DNA of 64,000 nt from assembly GCF_030604785.1 (NCBI RefSeq), contig NZ_JAUVVF010000001.1, positions 1-64,000 of the forward strand, read 5' to 3'. Within the stretch, counting starts at the first letter, position 1, and each line of letters opens with the position of its first letter. This document shows, piece after piece, positions 25,608-33,716 of this stretch. Under the pieces are notes generated by a model, which saw only the letters and a program-made list of their open reading frames with translations, was not told the DNA's origin and made no database searches. The stretch comes from Paracoccus sp. (in: a-proteobacteria). GTDB lineage: Bacteria; Pseudomonadota; Alphaproteobacteria; Rhodobacterales; Rhodobacteraceae. The translations under genes were made by a program, and so were the position numbers.

Positions 25608-26891
25608 ATGACCATCGCCATTCTGGGAACCATGGTCGTCCTGCTGCTGATCGGCTTTCCGATGATGGTGCCGCTGATCATCGGCGCGATCGTGGGCTTT
25701 GTCGGGATCTTCGGCGGGCTCGGTCAGATGCCGACGCTGGTCCAGCAGGTCATCGCGGGCATCCAGCCTGCCAGCCTGATCGCGGTGCCGATGTTCATCC
25801 TTGCCGCCGACATCATGACGCGCGGCCAGTCTGCGGGACGGCTGATCGATCTGGTCATGGCCTTTCTGGGCCATATCAAGGGCGGGCTTGCGATCTCGAC
25901 CGCGGGGGCCTGCACGATGTTCGGCGCGGTCTCGGGCTCGACCCAGGCGACGGTGGTGGCGGTGGGGGGCCCCCTGCGCCCGCGCCTGCTGAAGGCGGGC
26001 TACAGCGACAAGTTCACGCTGGCGCTGATCATCAACGCATCCGACATCGCATTCCTGATCCCGCCCTCGATCGGGATGATCATCTACGGCGTCGTCTCGG
26101 GCACCTCGATTTCGGAACTGTTCATCGCAGGGCTGGGGCCGGGCCTGCTGATCCTGCTGCTGTTCTCGATCTACGCCTACATTTACGCCGTCCGCCACAA
26201 CGTCCCGACCGAGCCGCCCGCGACATGGCGCGAACGTGGCCGCGCCGTGCGCCGTGCGCTGTGGCCCCTGGGCTTTCCGGTCATCATCATCGGCGGCATC
26301 TATGGCGGCATCTTCTCCCCGACCGAGGCGGCGGCGGCCTGCGTCCTCTATGCGCTGTTCCTCGAAATGATCGTCTTTCGGGAGATGACGCTGAAACAGC
26401 TTTACGCGACGGCGAAATCGACCGGGCTGATCACGGCCGTCGTCTTCATCCTGGTCGGCGCGGGGGCGGCCTTCAGCTACATCATCAGCTTCGCGCAGAT
26501 CCCGCAGGCGGTGCTGGGCGGCATCGGCATCGACGAGATGGGGCCCTACGGGGTGCTGTTCACGATCTCGATCGCCTTCTTCATCGCCTGCATGTTCGTC
26601 GATCCGATCGTGGTGATCCTGATCCTGGTTCCGATCTTCGCGCCGGTCGTGCAGGCCACCGGGCTGGACCCGGTGCTGGTCGGCACGATCATCACGCTGC
26701 AGGTCGCAATCGGCAGCGCCACGCCGCCCTTCGGTTGCGACATCTTCACCGCCATTGCCGTCTTCAAGCGCCCCTATGCCGAGGTGGTCAAGGGCACGCC
26801 CCCCTTCATCCTGATCCTGCTGACCGTGTCGGTGCTGCTGATCTTCTTCCCCCAGATCGCGCTGTTCCTGCGCGACCTTGCCTTCAGGTAG
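25608..26891 (+). CDS. uehC: TRAP transporter large permease (DctM type)
   Basis: 427 residues, the normal DctM length, with about 12 membrane segments. Family motifs include GFPMMVPLIIGAIVGFVGIF, SLIAVPMFILAADIMTRGQS, STAGACTMFGAVSGSTQATV, PPSIGMIIYGVVSGTSISEL and ATPPFGCDIFTAIAVFKRPY. It forms the sodium-coupled translocation channel of the UehABC system in the inner membrane. It begins four bases after uehB and is followed by a UspA-type gene, the same order as in teaABCD and ueh operons. Confidence 0.95.
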   Translation: MTIAILGTMVVLLLIGFPMMVPLIIGAIVGFVGIFGGLGQMPTLVQQVIAGIQPASLIAVPMFILAADIMTRGQSAGRLIDLVMAFLGHIKGGLAISTAGACTMFGAVSGSTQATVVAVGGPLRPRLLKAGYSDKFTLALIINASDIAFLIPPSIGMIIYGVVSGTSISELFIAGLGPGLLILLLFSIYAYIYAVRHNVPTEPPATWRERGRAVRRALWPLGFPVIIIGGIYGGIFSPTEAAAACVLYALFLEMIVFREMTLKQLYATAKSTGLITAVVFILVGAGAAFSYIISFAQIPQAVLGGIGIDEMGPYGVLFTISIAFFIACMFVDPIVVILILVPIFAPVVQATGLDPVLVGTIITLQVAIGSATPPFGCDIFTAIAVFKRPYAEVVKGTPPFILILLTVSVLLIFFPQIALFLRDLAFR

Positions 26892-26895
26892 GCCG

Positions 26896-27336
26896 ATGTT
26901 CTCCCGTATCCTCATCCCCTATGACGGCTCGACCGGGGCCGAGCGCGCGCTGGTCAAGGCGGCGGAACTGGCGAAGCTCTGCGGCGCGCGGGTCGTAGTG
27001 CTGACCGTCTATCGCCACCATTCGATGCTGGAAGCGTCGCTGTCGATGGTGCGCGGCGCCTCCGAGCCGGGGCATCTGGACGATGCGATGCGCAGCCATG
27101 CCCGCGATGCGGCCGATTACGCCAAAAGCCTTGTCCGCGATGCGGGCGTGGCCGAGGTCAGCGCCTTCATCCGCGCGGGCCAGCCCGCCCGCACCATCGT
27201 CGCCGTCGCGCGAGAGAAGGATTGCGACCTGATCGTGCTGGGCTCGCGCGGGCTTGGCGCGACCGAGGGCTATCTGCTGGGCTCGGTCAGTCACAAGGTG
27301 ACGGGGCTGGCGCCCTGTCCCGTCATGGTCGTCTGA
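26896..27336 (+). CDS. usp: Universal stress protein (UspA family, TeaD-like)
   Basis: 146 residues. The ATP-binding Usp signature is visible: ILIPYDGSTGAERALVKA at the N-terminus and LIVLGSRGLGATEGYLLGSV, i.e. G-x2-G-x9-G-S, near the end. In Halomonas the equivalent TeaD binds ATP and modulates the ectoine TRAP transporter, and the position directly after the large permease suggests the same here. Start MFSRILIPYD was chosen at the family N-terminus, four bases after uehC; the longer in-frame start at 26878 lies within uehC. Confidence 0.93.
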   Translation: MFSRILIPYDGSTGAERALVKAAELAKLCGARVVVLTVYRHHSMLEASLSMVRGASEPGHLDDAMRSHARDAADYAKSLVRDAGVAEVSAFIRAGQPARTIVAVAREKDCDLIVLGSRGLGATEGYLLGSVSHKVTGLAPCPVMVV

Positions 27337-27348
27337 AAGGAATTCCCG

Positions 27349-28053
27349 ATGTGGGACGATGATCTGCACCGTTTCGGGCTGGTGGCCCTGGCCACCGACC
27401 TGACGATCGAGGGCGACGCCGCGCGCCTGATGCCCCAGGGCACGCGCCTGCATGTGACGCGCATCGCCTTCGAGAACCCGACCACCCGCGAGAACCTGCT
27501 GGCCACCGGCCCGCGCCTGCGGGCGGCGGTCGATCTGCTGGTGCCGGGCGTGGGGCTGAAAGGGATCGGGTTCGGCTGCACCTCGGCCTCGGCGGTGCTG
27601 GGTGATGGGATCGGCGCCTTGACCGGCAACCGCGCGCCCGTCGCCACGCCAGCAGGCGCGGCGCTGCGCGGCTTTCGCGCTCTTGGCGTCGCCCGCGTCG
27701 CGCTGATGACGCCCTATCTGGCCGCGACGACCGATCTGGTGGGCGATCATTTCCAGGCCTCGGGGATCGAGGTGCTGCGCCGTTCCTCGATGGGACATGC
27801 CGATGACCGCGACATGGCGATGCTGGGCGCGGCCGAGATCGTCGAGATGGCCGAGGCCAGCGACCACCCGGACGCTCAGGCCCTGTTCCTGTCCTGCACC
27901 GCCTTGCCCGCCCTTGACCTGATCGACGAGCTGGAGGCGCGACTGGGCAAGCCCGTCCTGACCGCCAATCAGGCGCTTTTCTGGGCGATGCTGGACGAGG
28001 CGCGCATCCCCGCAACCGGCCCCGGCGCCCTGTTCGGAACGCGCACATGGTAG
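27349..28053 (+). CDS. eutA: Hydroxyectoine utilisation protein EutA (Asp/Glu racemase-like)
   Basis: 234 residues of the aspartate/glutamate racemase and maleate isomerase superfamily. The two Cys regions are present: GIGFGCTSASAVLGDG (first Cys) and ALFLSCTALPALDLIDELEA (second Cys), at the family positions. EutA acts with EutB and EutC to convert 5-hydroxyectoine to ectoine. The individual step is inferred from the Ruegeria/Sinorhizobium pathway rather than from this sequence. An AAAGGAA Shine-Dalgarno is seen. It overlaps eutB by seven bases. Confidence 0.9.
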   Translation: MWDDDLHRFGLVALATDLTIEGDAARLMPQGTRLHVTRIAFENPTTRENLLATGPRLRAAVDLLVPGVGLKGIGFGCTSASAVLGDGIGALTGNRAPVATPAGAALRGFRALGVARVALMTPYLAATTDLVGDHFQASGIEVLRRSSMGHADDRDMAMLGAAEIVEMAEASDHPDAQALFLSCTALPALDLIDELEARLGKPVLTANQALFWAMLDEARIPATGPGALFGTRTW

Positions 28054-28994
28054 GGCTGGACGCGATCCGCGACGCCGCAAGGCGGATCGAGGGGCAGGTG
28101 ATCCGCACCCCCGTCGCCCTGTCCGAGGGGCTGACCCAAGCGGCTGGCGTGCCGGTCCTGCTGAAGTTGGAACATCGCCAGACGACCGGCGCCTTCAAGC
28201 TGCGCGGTGCGACGAATGCGGTGGCGCGTCTGGGCGATGTGGCGGGCGTCACCACGGCTTCGACCGGCAATCACGGGCGCGCTCTGGCCCATGCGGCGCG
28301 GGCACGGGGGATGCGGGCGGTGATCTGCATGTCCTCGCTGGTCCCCGACAACAAGGTCCGCGCCATCCGCGATCTGGGCGCCGAGGCCCGCATCATCGGC
28401 GCCAGCCAGGACGAGGCCTTCCTGGAAGCGCAGCGCCTTGAGGCCGAGGAGGGCTTCGCGCTGATCCCGCCCTTCGATCATCCGGATGTCATCGCGGGGC
28501 AGGGCACGCTTGGCCTCGAGATCGTCGAGCAGATCCCCGAGGCGGCGGCGATCGCCGTTCCCCTGTCCGGCGGCGGCCTGCTGGCCGGTGTCGCGGCGGC
28601 CGCCAAGGCCCTGCGGCCCGACATCCGCATCATCGGCATCAGCATGGAACGCGGCGCCGCGATGGCCGCCAGCCTTGCAGCGGGTCAGCCGGTCGAGGTG
28701 CGCGAGTTGCCGACGCTGGCCGACAGCCTGGGCGGCGGGATCGGGCTCAGGAACCGCCTGACATTCCCGATGGTGCGCGACCTCATGGACGACCTGATCC
28801 TGGTGACCGAGAACGAGATCGCCGCCGGCATTCGCCATCTGGCGCTTGAGGGTCATGTGGTCGAAGGCGCCGCCGCCGTGGGCGCGGGCGCGGTTCTGGC
28901 GGGCCGCCTGCGCGGCCCGGGCCCGCTGGTCCTGATCGTCTCGGGCGCGAATATCGACCCCGCCACCCATGCCGACATCCTGAGGGCCGCATGA
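28047..28994 (+). CDS. eutB: Hydroxyectoine utilisation dehydratase EutB
   Basis: 315 residues of the PLP-dependent serine/threonine dehydratase family. PLP lysine motif: KLEHRQTTGAFKLRGATNAV. Phosphate-binding glycine loop: VPLSGGGLLAGVAAAAKA. The substrate-loop segment TTASTGNHGRALAHAARARG is typical. EutB is thought to remove the hydroxyl group of hydroxyectoine as water. It overlaps eutA and then eutC (ATGA), so eutABC is tightly coupled. Confidence 0.93.
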   Translation: MVGLDAIRDAARRIEGQVIRTPVALSEGLTQAAGVPVLLKLEHRQTTGAFKLRGATNAVARLGDVAGVTTASTGNHGRALAHAARARGMRAVICMSSLVPDNKVRAIRDLGAEARIIGASQDEAFLEAQRLEAEEGFALIPPFDHPDVIAGQGTLGLEIVEQIPEAAAIAVPLSGGGLLAGVAAAAKALRPDIRIIGISMERGAAMAASLAAGQPVEVRELPTLADSLGGGIGLRNRLTFPMVRDLMDDLILVTENEIAAGIRHLALEGHVVEGAAAVGAGAVLAGRLRGPGPLVLIVSGANIDPATHADILRAA

Positions 28995-29950
28995 ATCCGC
29001 TGATCCTCACTGAACCCGACCTGCGCGCCCGCCTGACGCTGGACGCGCCGCTTGTCGACCTGATCGAATCCGCCTTTGCCCGGCTGGCGCGGGGCGGCGT
29101 GGTCATGCCGCCGATCCTGTCGATGCATCTGCCCGACATGAATGGCGAGGTTGACATCAAGACCGCCTATATCCCGGGATTTCAGGGATTTGCGGTCAAG
29201 ATCTCGCCCGGTTTCTTCGACAATCCGTCCCGCGGTTTGCCTTCGACCTCGGGGCTAATGGTGGTCTTGGACAGCGAAACGGGCCAAGTGCGCGCGGTCC
29301 TTCTGGACAACGGCTACCTGACCGACCTGCGCACCGCCGCCGCCGGAGGCGTGGCCGCGCGCTGGCTGGCGCGCCCTGACGCAACCCGCGCCGCGATCTT
29401 CGGCGCAGGGCTTCAGGCGCGCTTGCAGCTTGAGGCGCTGACCCTTGTCCGGCCAATCGCCGAGGCCATGATCTGGGCGCGCGACCCCTCTCGCGCGCAG
29501 GCGCTGGCCGCCAGCCTGACCCGCCCCGGCCTGACGGTTCGCGCAACTGCCGACCCCGCCGAGGCCGCAGCCTTTTCCGACATCATCGTCACGACCACGC
29601 CCGCCACCCAGCCCATCCTGATGGCGGACTGGCTGCGCCCCGGCCAGCATGTCACGGCCATGGGCAGCGACCAGCCCGGCAAGACCGAACTTGACCCCGC
29701 CTGCCTCGCCCGCGCCGATCTCTATGTCGCGGACCGGCTGTCGCAGACCCGCCTGATGGGCGAGTTGCGCGCGGCGATTGCGGCGGGCCAGCCCGACCGG
29801 GACCATCCCGAACTGGGCCAGATCATCGCCGGGCAGCGCCCCGGCCGAACCCATCCCGATCAGATCACGATCTGCGATCTGACGGGCACCGGCGTGCAGG
29901 ACACAGCCATAGCCACCCACGCGCTTGACGCGTTTTCGAAAGCCACGTGA
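28991..29950 (+). CDS. eutC: Hydroxyectoine utilisation protein EutC (ornithine cyclodeaminase-like)
   Basis: 319 residues of the ornithine cyclodeaminase / mu-crystallin family. A Rossmann dinucleotide motif (AAIFGAGLQARLQLEAL) and the upstream VLLDNGYLTDLRTAAAGG segment are diagnostic. EutC is thought to complete the reduction that yields ectoine after EutB acts. It overlaps eutB by four bases (ATGA), and eutD begins at the next base after its stop. Confidence 0.92.
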   Translation: MNPLILTEPDLRARLTLDAPLVDLIESAFARLARGGVVMPPILSMHLPDMNGEVDIKTAYIPGFQGFAVKISPGFFDNPSRGLPSTSGLMVVLDSETGQVRAVLLDNGYLTDLRTAAAGGVAARWLARPDATRAAIFGAGLQARLQLEALTLVRPIAEAMIWARDPSRAQALAASLTRPGLTVRATADPAEAAAFSDIIVTTTPATQPILMADWLRPGQHVTAMGSDQPGKTELDPACLARADLYVADRLSQTRLMGELRAAIAAGQPDRDHPELGQIIAGQRPGRTHPDQITICDLTGTGVQDTAIATHALDAFSKAT

Positions 29951-31147
29951 ATGCCCGAACTGCAAAGGACCCCCTACCGCTTCTCGACCGAGGAATACGA
30001 GCAGCGGCTGAAAAAGACCCGCGCCAGCATGGAAAAGCTGGGGCTGGATCTTCTGATCGTCAGCGACCCCTCGAACATGGCCTGGCTGACCGGCTATGAC
30101 GGCTGGTCCTTCTATGTCCATCAATGCGTCATCGTCGGCCCGACCGGCGCGCCGATCTGGTTCGGGCGCGGCCAGGACGCGCAGGGCGCGCTGCGCACCG
30201 TCTGGATGAGCGACGACCACATCATCGGCTATCCTGACCATTACGTGCAATCGGTCGAGCGGCATCCGATGGATTATCTCTGGGCGCAGCTGGCCGACCG
30301 GGGCTGGCATCGCGGCTTCATCGGCGTCGAGATGGACAATTACTGGTATTCCGCCAAGGCGCATGAGCGTCTGGTCCATGGCCTGCCCGAGGCGCAGATC
30401 CTGGACGCGACGGGCCTGGTAAACTGGCAGCGCGCGGTCAAGACGCCCAAGGAACTGGAATACATGCGGAAAGCCGCCCGCATCGTCGAGCGGATGCACC
30501 GCCGCATCGCCGACCGGGTCGAGGTGGGAATGCGCAAATGCGATCTGGTGGCCGAGATCTATGACGCCGGCCTGCGCTTTGACGAATGGTCCCAGCATGG
30601 CGGCGATTATCCGGCCATCGTGCCGCTGCTGCCTTCCGGGCCGGACGCGGCGGCGCCGCACCTGACCTGGGACGACCAGCCTATGAAGAAGGACGAAGGC
30701 ACCTTCTTCGAGATCGCCGGCTGCTATCAGCGCTACCACGTGCCGCTGTCGCGCACGATCTTCCTCGGGACGCCGCCGCAAGAGATGCTCGACGCCGAAA
30801 AGGCCGTGCTCGAGGGGATGGAGGCGGGCCTTTCCGCCGCCCGCGCCGGCAATACCTGCGAGGATATCGCCAACGCCTTCTTCACGGTCCTCGACCGCTA
30901 CGGCATCGTCAAGGACAACCGCACCGGCTATCCGATCGGCCTCAGCTACCCGCCCGATTGGGGCGAACGCACCATGTCTCTGCGCCGTGGCGACCGGACC
31001 GAGCTGAAACCGGGCATGACCGTCCACTTCATGACCGGCCTCTGGATGGAGGGCTGGGGCTACGAGACGACCGAATCCATCGTCATCACCGAGGCCGAGC
31101 CCGAGCTGTTCTGCAACATCCCCCGCCGGATGCTGGTGAAGCAATGA
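29951..31147 (+). CDS. eutD: Ectoine hydrolase EutD (DoeA), M24 peptidase-like
   Basis: 398 residues, the length of EutD/DoeA. An N-terminal creatinase-like domain (LLIVSDPSNMAWLTGYDGWS) precedes an M24 pita-bread domain. EutD opens the ectoine ring, giving N-acetyl-diaminobutyrate isomers. The five M24 metal ligands (D, D, H, E, E) are mostly lost by eye: the first Asp is Glu in FFEIAG, the second region reads YHVPLSRTIF instead of the usual SDxTRT, and the His region reads YPIGLSYPP. This resembles the metal-free creatinase branch. It overlaps eutE by four bases, matching the known EutD-EutE partnership. Confidence 0.94.
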   Translation: MPELQRTPYRFSTEEYEQRLKKTRASMEKLGLDLLIVSDPSNMAWLTGYDGWSFYVHQCVIVGPTGAPIWFGRGQDAQGALRTVWMSDDHIIGYPDHYVQSVERHPMDYLWAQLADRGWHRGFIGVEMDNYWYSAKAHERLVHGLPEAQILDATGLVNWQRAVKTPKELEYMRKAARIVERMHRRIADRVEVGMRKCDLVAEIYDAGLRFDEWSQHGGDYPAIVPLLPSGPDAAAPHLTWDDQPMKKDEGTFFEIAGCYQRYHVPLSRTIFLGTPPQEMLDAEKAVLEGMEAGLSAARAGNTCEDIANAFFTVLDRYGIVKDNRTGYPIGLSYPPDWGERTMSLRRGDRTELKPGMTVHFMTGLWMEGWGYETTESIVITEAEPELFCNIPRRMLVKQ

Positions 31148-32130
31148 GCCCGATCACCCCCACCATCCCGCTGGACGGTCCCGGCAAGCATCACGGCTTC
31201 CTGCGGCTGCCCCATTCGCGCAATGACAGCGCCTGGGGCAGCGTGATGATCCCGATCACGGTCATCGCCCAGGGCGACGGCCCGACCGCGCTTCTGACCG
31301 GCGGCAATCACGGCGACGAATATGAAGGCCCCGTCGCCCTTCAGCAGCTTGCATCCGAGCTGCAACCCCATGAAATCTCGGGGCGCGTGATCATCGCGCC
31401 CTTCCTGAACTATCCGGCCTTCCGCGCGGGCACGCGGGTCAGCCCGATCGACCAGGTGAACATGAACCGCTGCTTTCCGGGCCGCCCCGACGGCACGGTT
31501 ACGCAGAAGATCGCGCATTACTTCGACAGCGTCCTGCTGCCGATGGCAGACATCGTGCTGGACTACCATTCCGGCGGCAAGACGCTCGACTTCCTGCCCT
31601 ATGCGGCGGCGCATTACCTGGACGATCCCGACCAGCAGGCGGCCTGCGTGGCGGCGATGCGGGCCTTCGGTGCGCCCTTCTCGATGATGATGCGCGAGAT
31701 CGACGCGGTCGGCATGTTCGACACCGCGGTCGAGACCAAGGGCAAGACCTTCGTCACGACCGAGCTCGGCGGCGGCGGCACGGCGACGGCGGCCTCGTGC
31801 CGCATCGCCCATCGCGGCGCGCTGAACGTGCTGCGCCATGCCGGCATCCTCGCGGGGGCGGTCGATCACCCCGAACCTTCGCAGATGCTGGACATGCCCG
31901 ATGATGCCTGCTTCCACTTCGCCCCGCGCGACGGCCTCGTCCAGCCCCTCGCGGATCTGGGCAAAGCCGTGGCCGAAGGCCAGCCCCTCGCGCGCATCTG
32001 GCCCGCCGACCGCACCGGCGGCACCCCCGAGACCGTGACAGCGCAGCGCCCCGGCCTGATCGCGGCGCGCCACTTCCCGGGCCTCGTGCAGATGGGGGAC
32101 TGCCTCGCGGTCCTGGCCGTCCCGGTCTGA
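31144..32130 (+). CDS. eutE: N-alpha-acetyl-L-2,4-diaminobutyrate deacetylase EutE (DoeB)
   Basis: 328 residues of the succinylglutamate desuccinylase/aspartoacylase family. Zinc ligands are in LLTGGNHGDEYEGPVAL (His, Glu) and IVLDYHSGGKTLDF (His), with the catalytic Glu in TFVTTELGGGGTATA. EutE removes the acetyl group from the alpha isomer released by EutD, yielding diaminobutyrate for DoeD. It is the last gene of the plus-strand arm and is followed by a strong hairpin. Confidence 0.94.
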   Translation: MSPITPTIPLDGPGKHHGFLRLPHSRNDSAWGSVMIPITVIAQGDGPTALLTGGNHGDEYEGPVALQQLASELQPHEISGRVIIAPFLNYPAFRAGTRVSPIDQVNMNRCFPGRPDGTVTQKIAHYFDSVLLPMADIVLDYHSGGKTLDFLPYAAAHYLDDPDQQAACVAAMRAFGAPFSMMMREIDAVGMFDTAVETKGKTFVTTELGGGGTATAASCRIAHRGALNVLRHAGILAGAVDHPEPSQMLDMPDDACFHFAPRDGLVQPLADLGKAVAEGQPLARIWPADRTGGTPETVTAQRPGLIAARHFPGLVQMGDCLAVLAVPV

Positions 32131-32180
32131 AGCCGCGCCCCGCACCTGCCTTTGCCCTGGTGCAAATATCCTCGGGGGGT

Positions 32181-32205
32181 GCAGGGGGGCAGACAGCCCC
32201 CCTGC
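32181..32205 (+). terminator. GC-rich hairpin after eutE
   Basis: GCAGGGGGGC and GCCCCCCTGC form a perfect 10-bp stem around AGACA, about 50 bases past the eutE stop. It is preceded by TGCAAATATCCTCGGGGGG. No T-tract follows. I recall similar tail sequences in intergenic regions of Rhodobacteraceae, so this may be a family repeat that doubles as a terminator. Confidence 0.6.
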
Positions 32206-32276
32206 CGCCATCCCCCCGCGCGCCGGCTTGACCCAAGGGCCCCGTCCGCGCTTCATGCGGGACGAAGGGGGAAGCC

Positions 32277-33161
32277 ATGATCGACAAGCTGGAAATGTTC
32301 CTCGCCACCGCCAAGGAGGGCCATTTCGGCCGCGCCGCCGCATCGCTCGGCATCACGCAGCCGACGCTCTCGGCGGGGATCAAGCAGCTCGAGGAAACCC
32401 TCGGCGTCCTGCTGATCTTCCGCGGCTCGCGCTATGGCGGCCTGACACCCGAGGGGCAGGCCGCGCTGGTCTGGGCGCGCCGCATCGTCGGCGATGCCCG
32501 CCAGCTGCGCGACGAGATGCGCGCCACCCGCCACGGCCTCTCGGGTCGGCTGCGACTGGCGGTCATTCCCACGGCGCTGACCTGGGCCGCCCGTCTCTCC
32601 GCGCGGTTCGGCGCGCTTCATCCCAATGTCGGCTTCACCATCCTGTCGCGCAGCTCCGCCGAGATCCTCAAGATGCTGGACGATCTCGATGTCGATGCCG
32701 GCATAACCTATCTCGACAACGAGCCTCTGGGCCGTGTCAGCAGCGTGCCGCTTTATGAGGAACGCTATGTGGTCCTTGCCCGCAACGACCATCCGCTGGC
32801 CGGCCAGCCCTCGCTTCCCTGGTCCGCCCTGGCGGGGCAGCGGCTCTGCCTGCTCTCGCCCGACATGCAGAACCGGCGGATCCTTGACCGGATGCTGTCG
32901 CAGGCCGGCGTCGCGGCCGAGGCGCGGGTCGAATCGAACTCGACCGTGATCCTCGTCGCCCATGTGCTCGAGGGCGGCTGGATCACCATCCTGCCCCAGG
33001 GCATCGCGGATTTCCTGGCCCGGGGAAAGCCGTTGGCGCAGGTGCCGCTGACCGGTGATGGCGGGGGCCACGCGGTCGGCCTGATCGCCCCCTGGCGCGA
33101 GCCGCACACGCCGGTGCTCGAGGCGCTTCTGGCCGAGGCGCGGCGGCTGGTCGATAGGTAA
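32277..33161 (+). CDS. LysR-family regulator, probable activator of the fds operon
   Basis: 294 residues, standard LysR length. An N-terminal winged helix (MIDKLEMFLATAKEGHFGRA, then ASLGITQPTLSAGIKQLEET) is followed by a substrate-binding effector domain (GRLRLAVIPTALTWAARLSA, VVLARNDHPLAGQPSL). fds formate dehydrogenase operons often carry a LysR gene directly upstream, as here, in the same direction. The co-inducer is presumed to be formate or a related signal but is not shown by sequence. GGGGGAAGCC lies before the ATG. Confidence 0.88.
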   Translation: MIDKLEMFLATAKEGHFGRAAASLGITQPTLSAGIKQLEETLGVLLIFRGSRYGGLTPEGQAALVWARRIVGDARQLRDEMRATRHGLSGRLRLAVIPTALTWAARLSARFGALHPNVGFTILSRSSAEILKMLDDLDVDAGITYLDNEPLGRVSSVPLYEERYVVLARNDHPLAGQPSLPWSALAGQRLCLLSPDMQNRRILDRMLSQAGVAAEARVESNSTVILVAHVLEGGWITILPQGIADFLARGKPLAQVPLTGDGGGHAVGLIAPWREPHTPVLEALLAEARRLVDR

Positions 33162-33181
33162 TTTCTATCATCTGACGGAAC

Positions 33182-33199
33182 TGCGATATTGATTTCGCA
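33182..33199 (+). promoter_or_regulatory. Dyad between the LysR gene and fdsG, candidate LysR operator
   Basis: TGCGATATTGATTTCGCA has 5-bp perfect arms (TGCGA/TCGCA) plus an inner AT/AT pair, and fits the loose T-N11-A form of LysR sites. It is in an AT-richer patch of the 84-base gap before fdsG. Confidence 0.5.
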
Positions 33200-33245
33200 T
33201 CGCCGCTGCGGCCAGATGAGCGTCACAGACGTCGAAAGGCCAGCC

Positions 33246-33716
33246 ATGCTTGAACACGCGCCAGCCCCGACCGCGGACGAGATCCGCGAGGTCGTGGCCC
33301 CTCTTGCGGACCTCGAGGGCCCTCTGCTGCCCATGCTGCACCGGGTGCAGGAGGTCTGGGGCCATGTCCCCGAGGGCGCGGTGCCGGTTCTGGCCGACCT
33401 GCTGAACCTCGGCCGGGCCGAGGTGCACGGCGTCATCAGCTTCTATCACGACTTCCGGGATCACCCGGCAGGCCGCAAGGTCCTGAAGATCTGCCGGGCC
33501 GAGGCCTGTCAGGCGATGGGCGGGACCGACGTCGCGGCCCGGACGCTGGCCCGGCTTGGCGTCGACTGGCACGGCACGACGGCTGATGGGGGCGTCACGG
33601 TCGAGCCGGTTTATTGCCTCGGGCTCTGCGCCTGCGCGCCGGCGGCGATGGTGGGTGACAAGGTGATCGGCCGCGTGACGCCCGAGCGTCTGGCGCGCGA
33701 GGTAGGTGCGGCATGA
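33246..33716 (+). CDS. fdsG: NAD-dependent formate dehydrogenase gamma subunit
   Basis: 156 residues from the ATG at 33246, chosen because GAAAGG lies six bases before it; an ATG at 33216 would add ten residues but lacks a Shine-Dalgarno. This is a NuoE-like thioredoxin-fold subunit with one [2Fe-2S] cluster: KICRAEACQAMGG (two Cys) and VYCLGLCACAPAAM (two more). It transfers electrons within the soluble FdsABGD complex that oxidises formate to CO2 with NAD+. It overlaps fdsB by four bases. Confidence 0.94.
   Translation: MLEHAPAPTADEIREVVAPLADLEGPLLPMLHRVQEVWGHVPEGAVPVLADLLNLGRAEVHGVISFYHDFRDHPAGRKVLKICRAEACQAMGGTDVAARTLARLGVDWHGTTADGGVTVEPVYCLGLCACAPAAMVGDKVIGRVTPERLAREVGAA

Noticed and set aside
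24660-26915. Long minus-strand open frame opposite uehBC
   Set aside because: Asp/Gln/His/Arg-rich antisense composition and no family signature; the TRAP permease genes occupy the plus strand.
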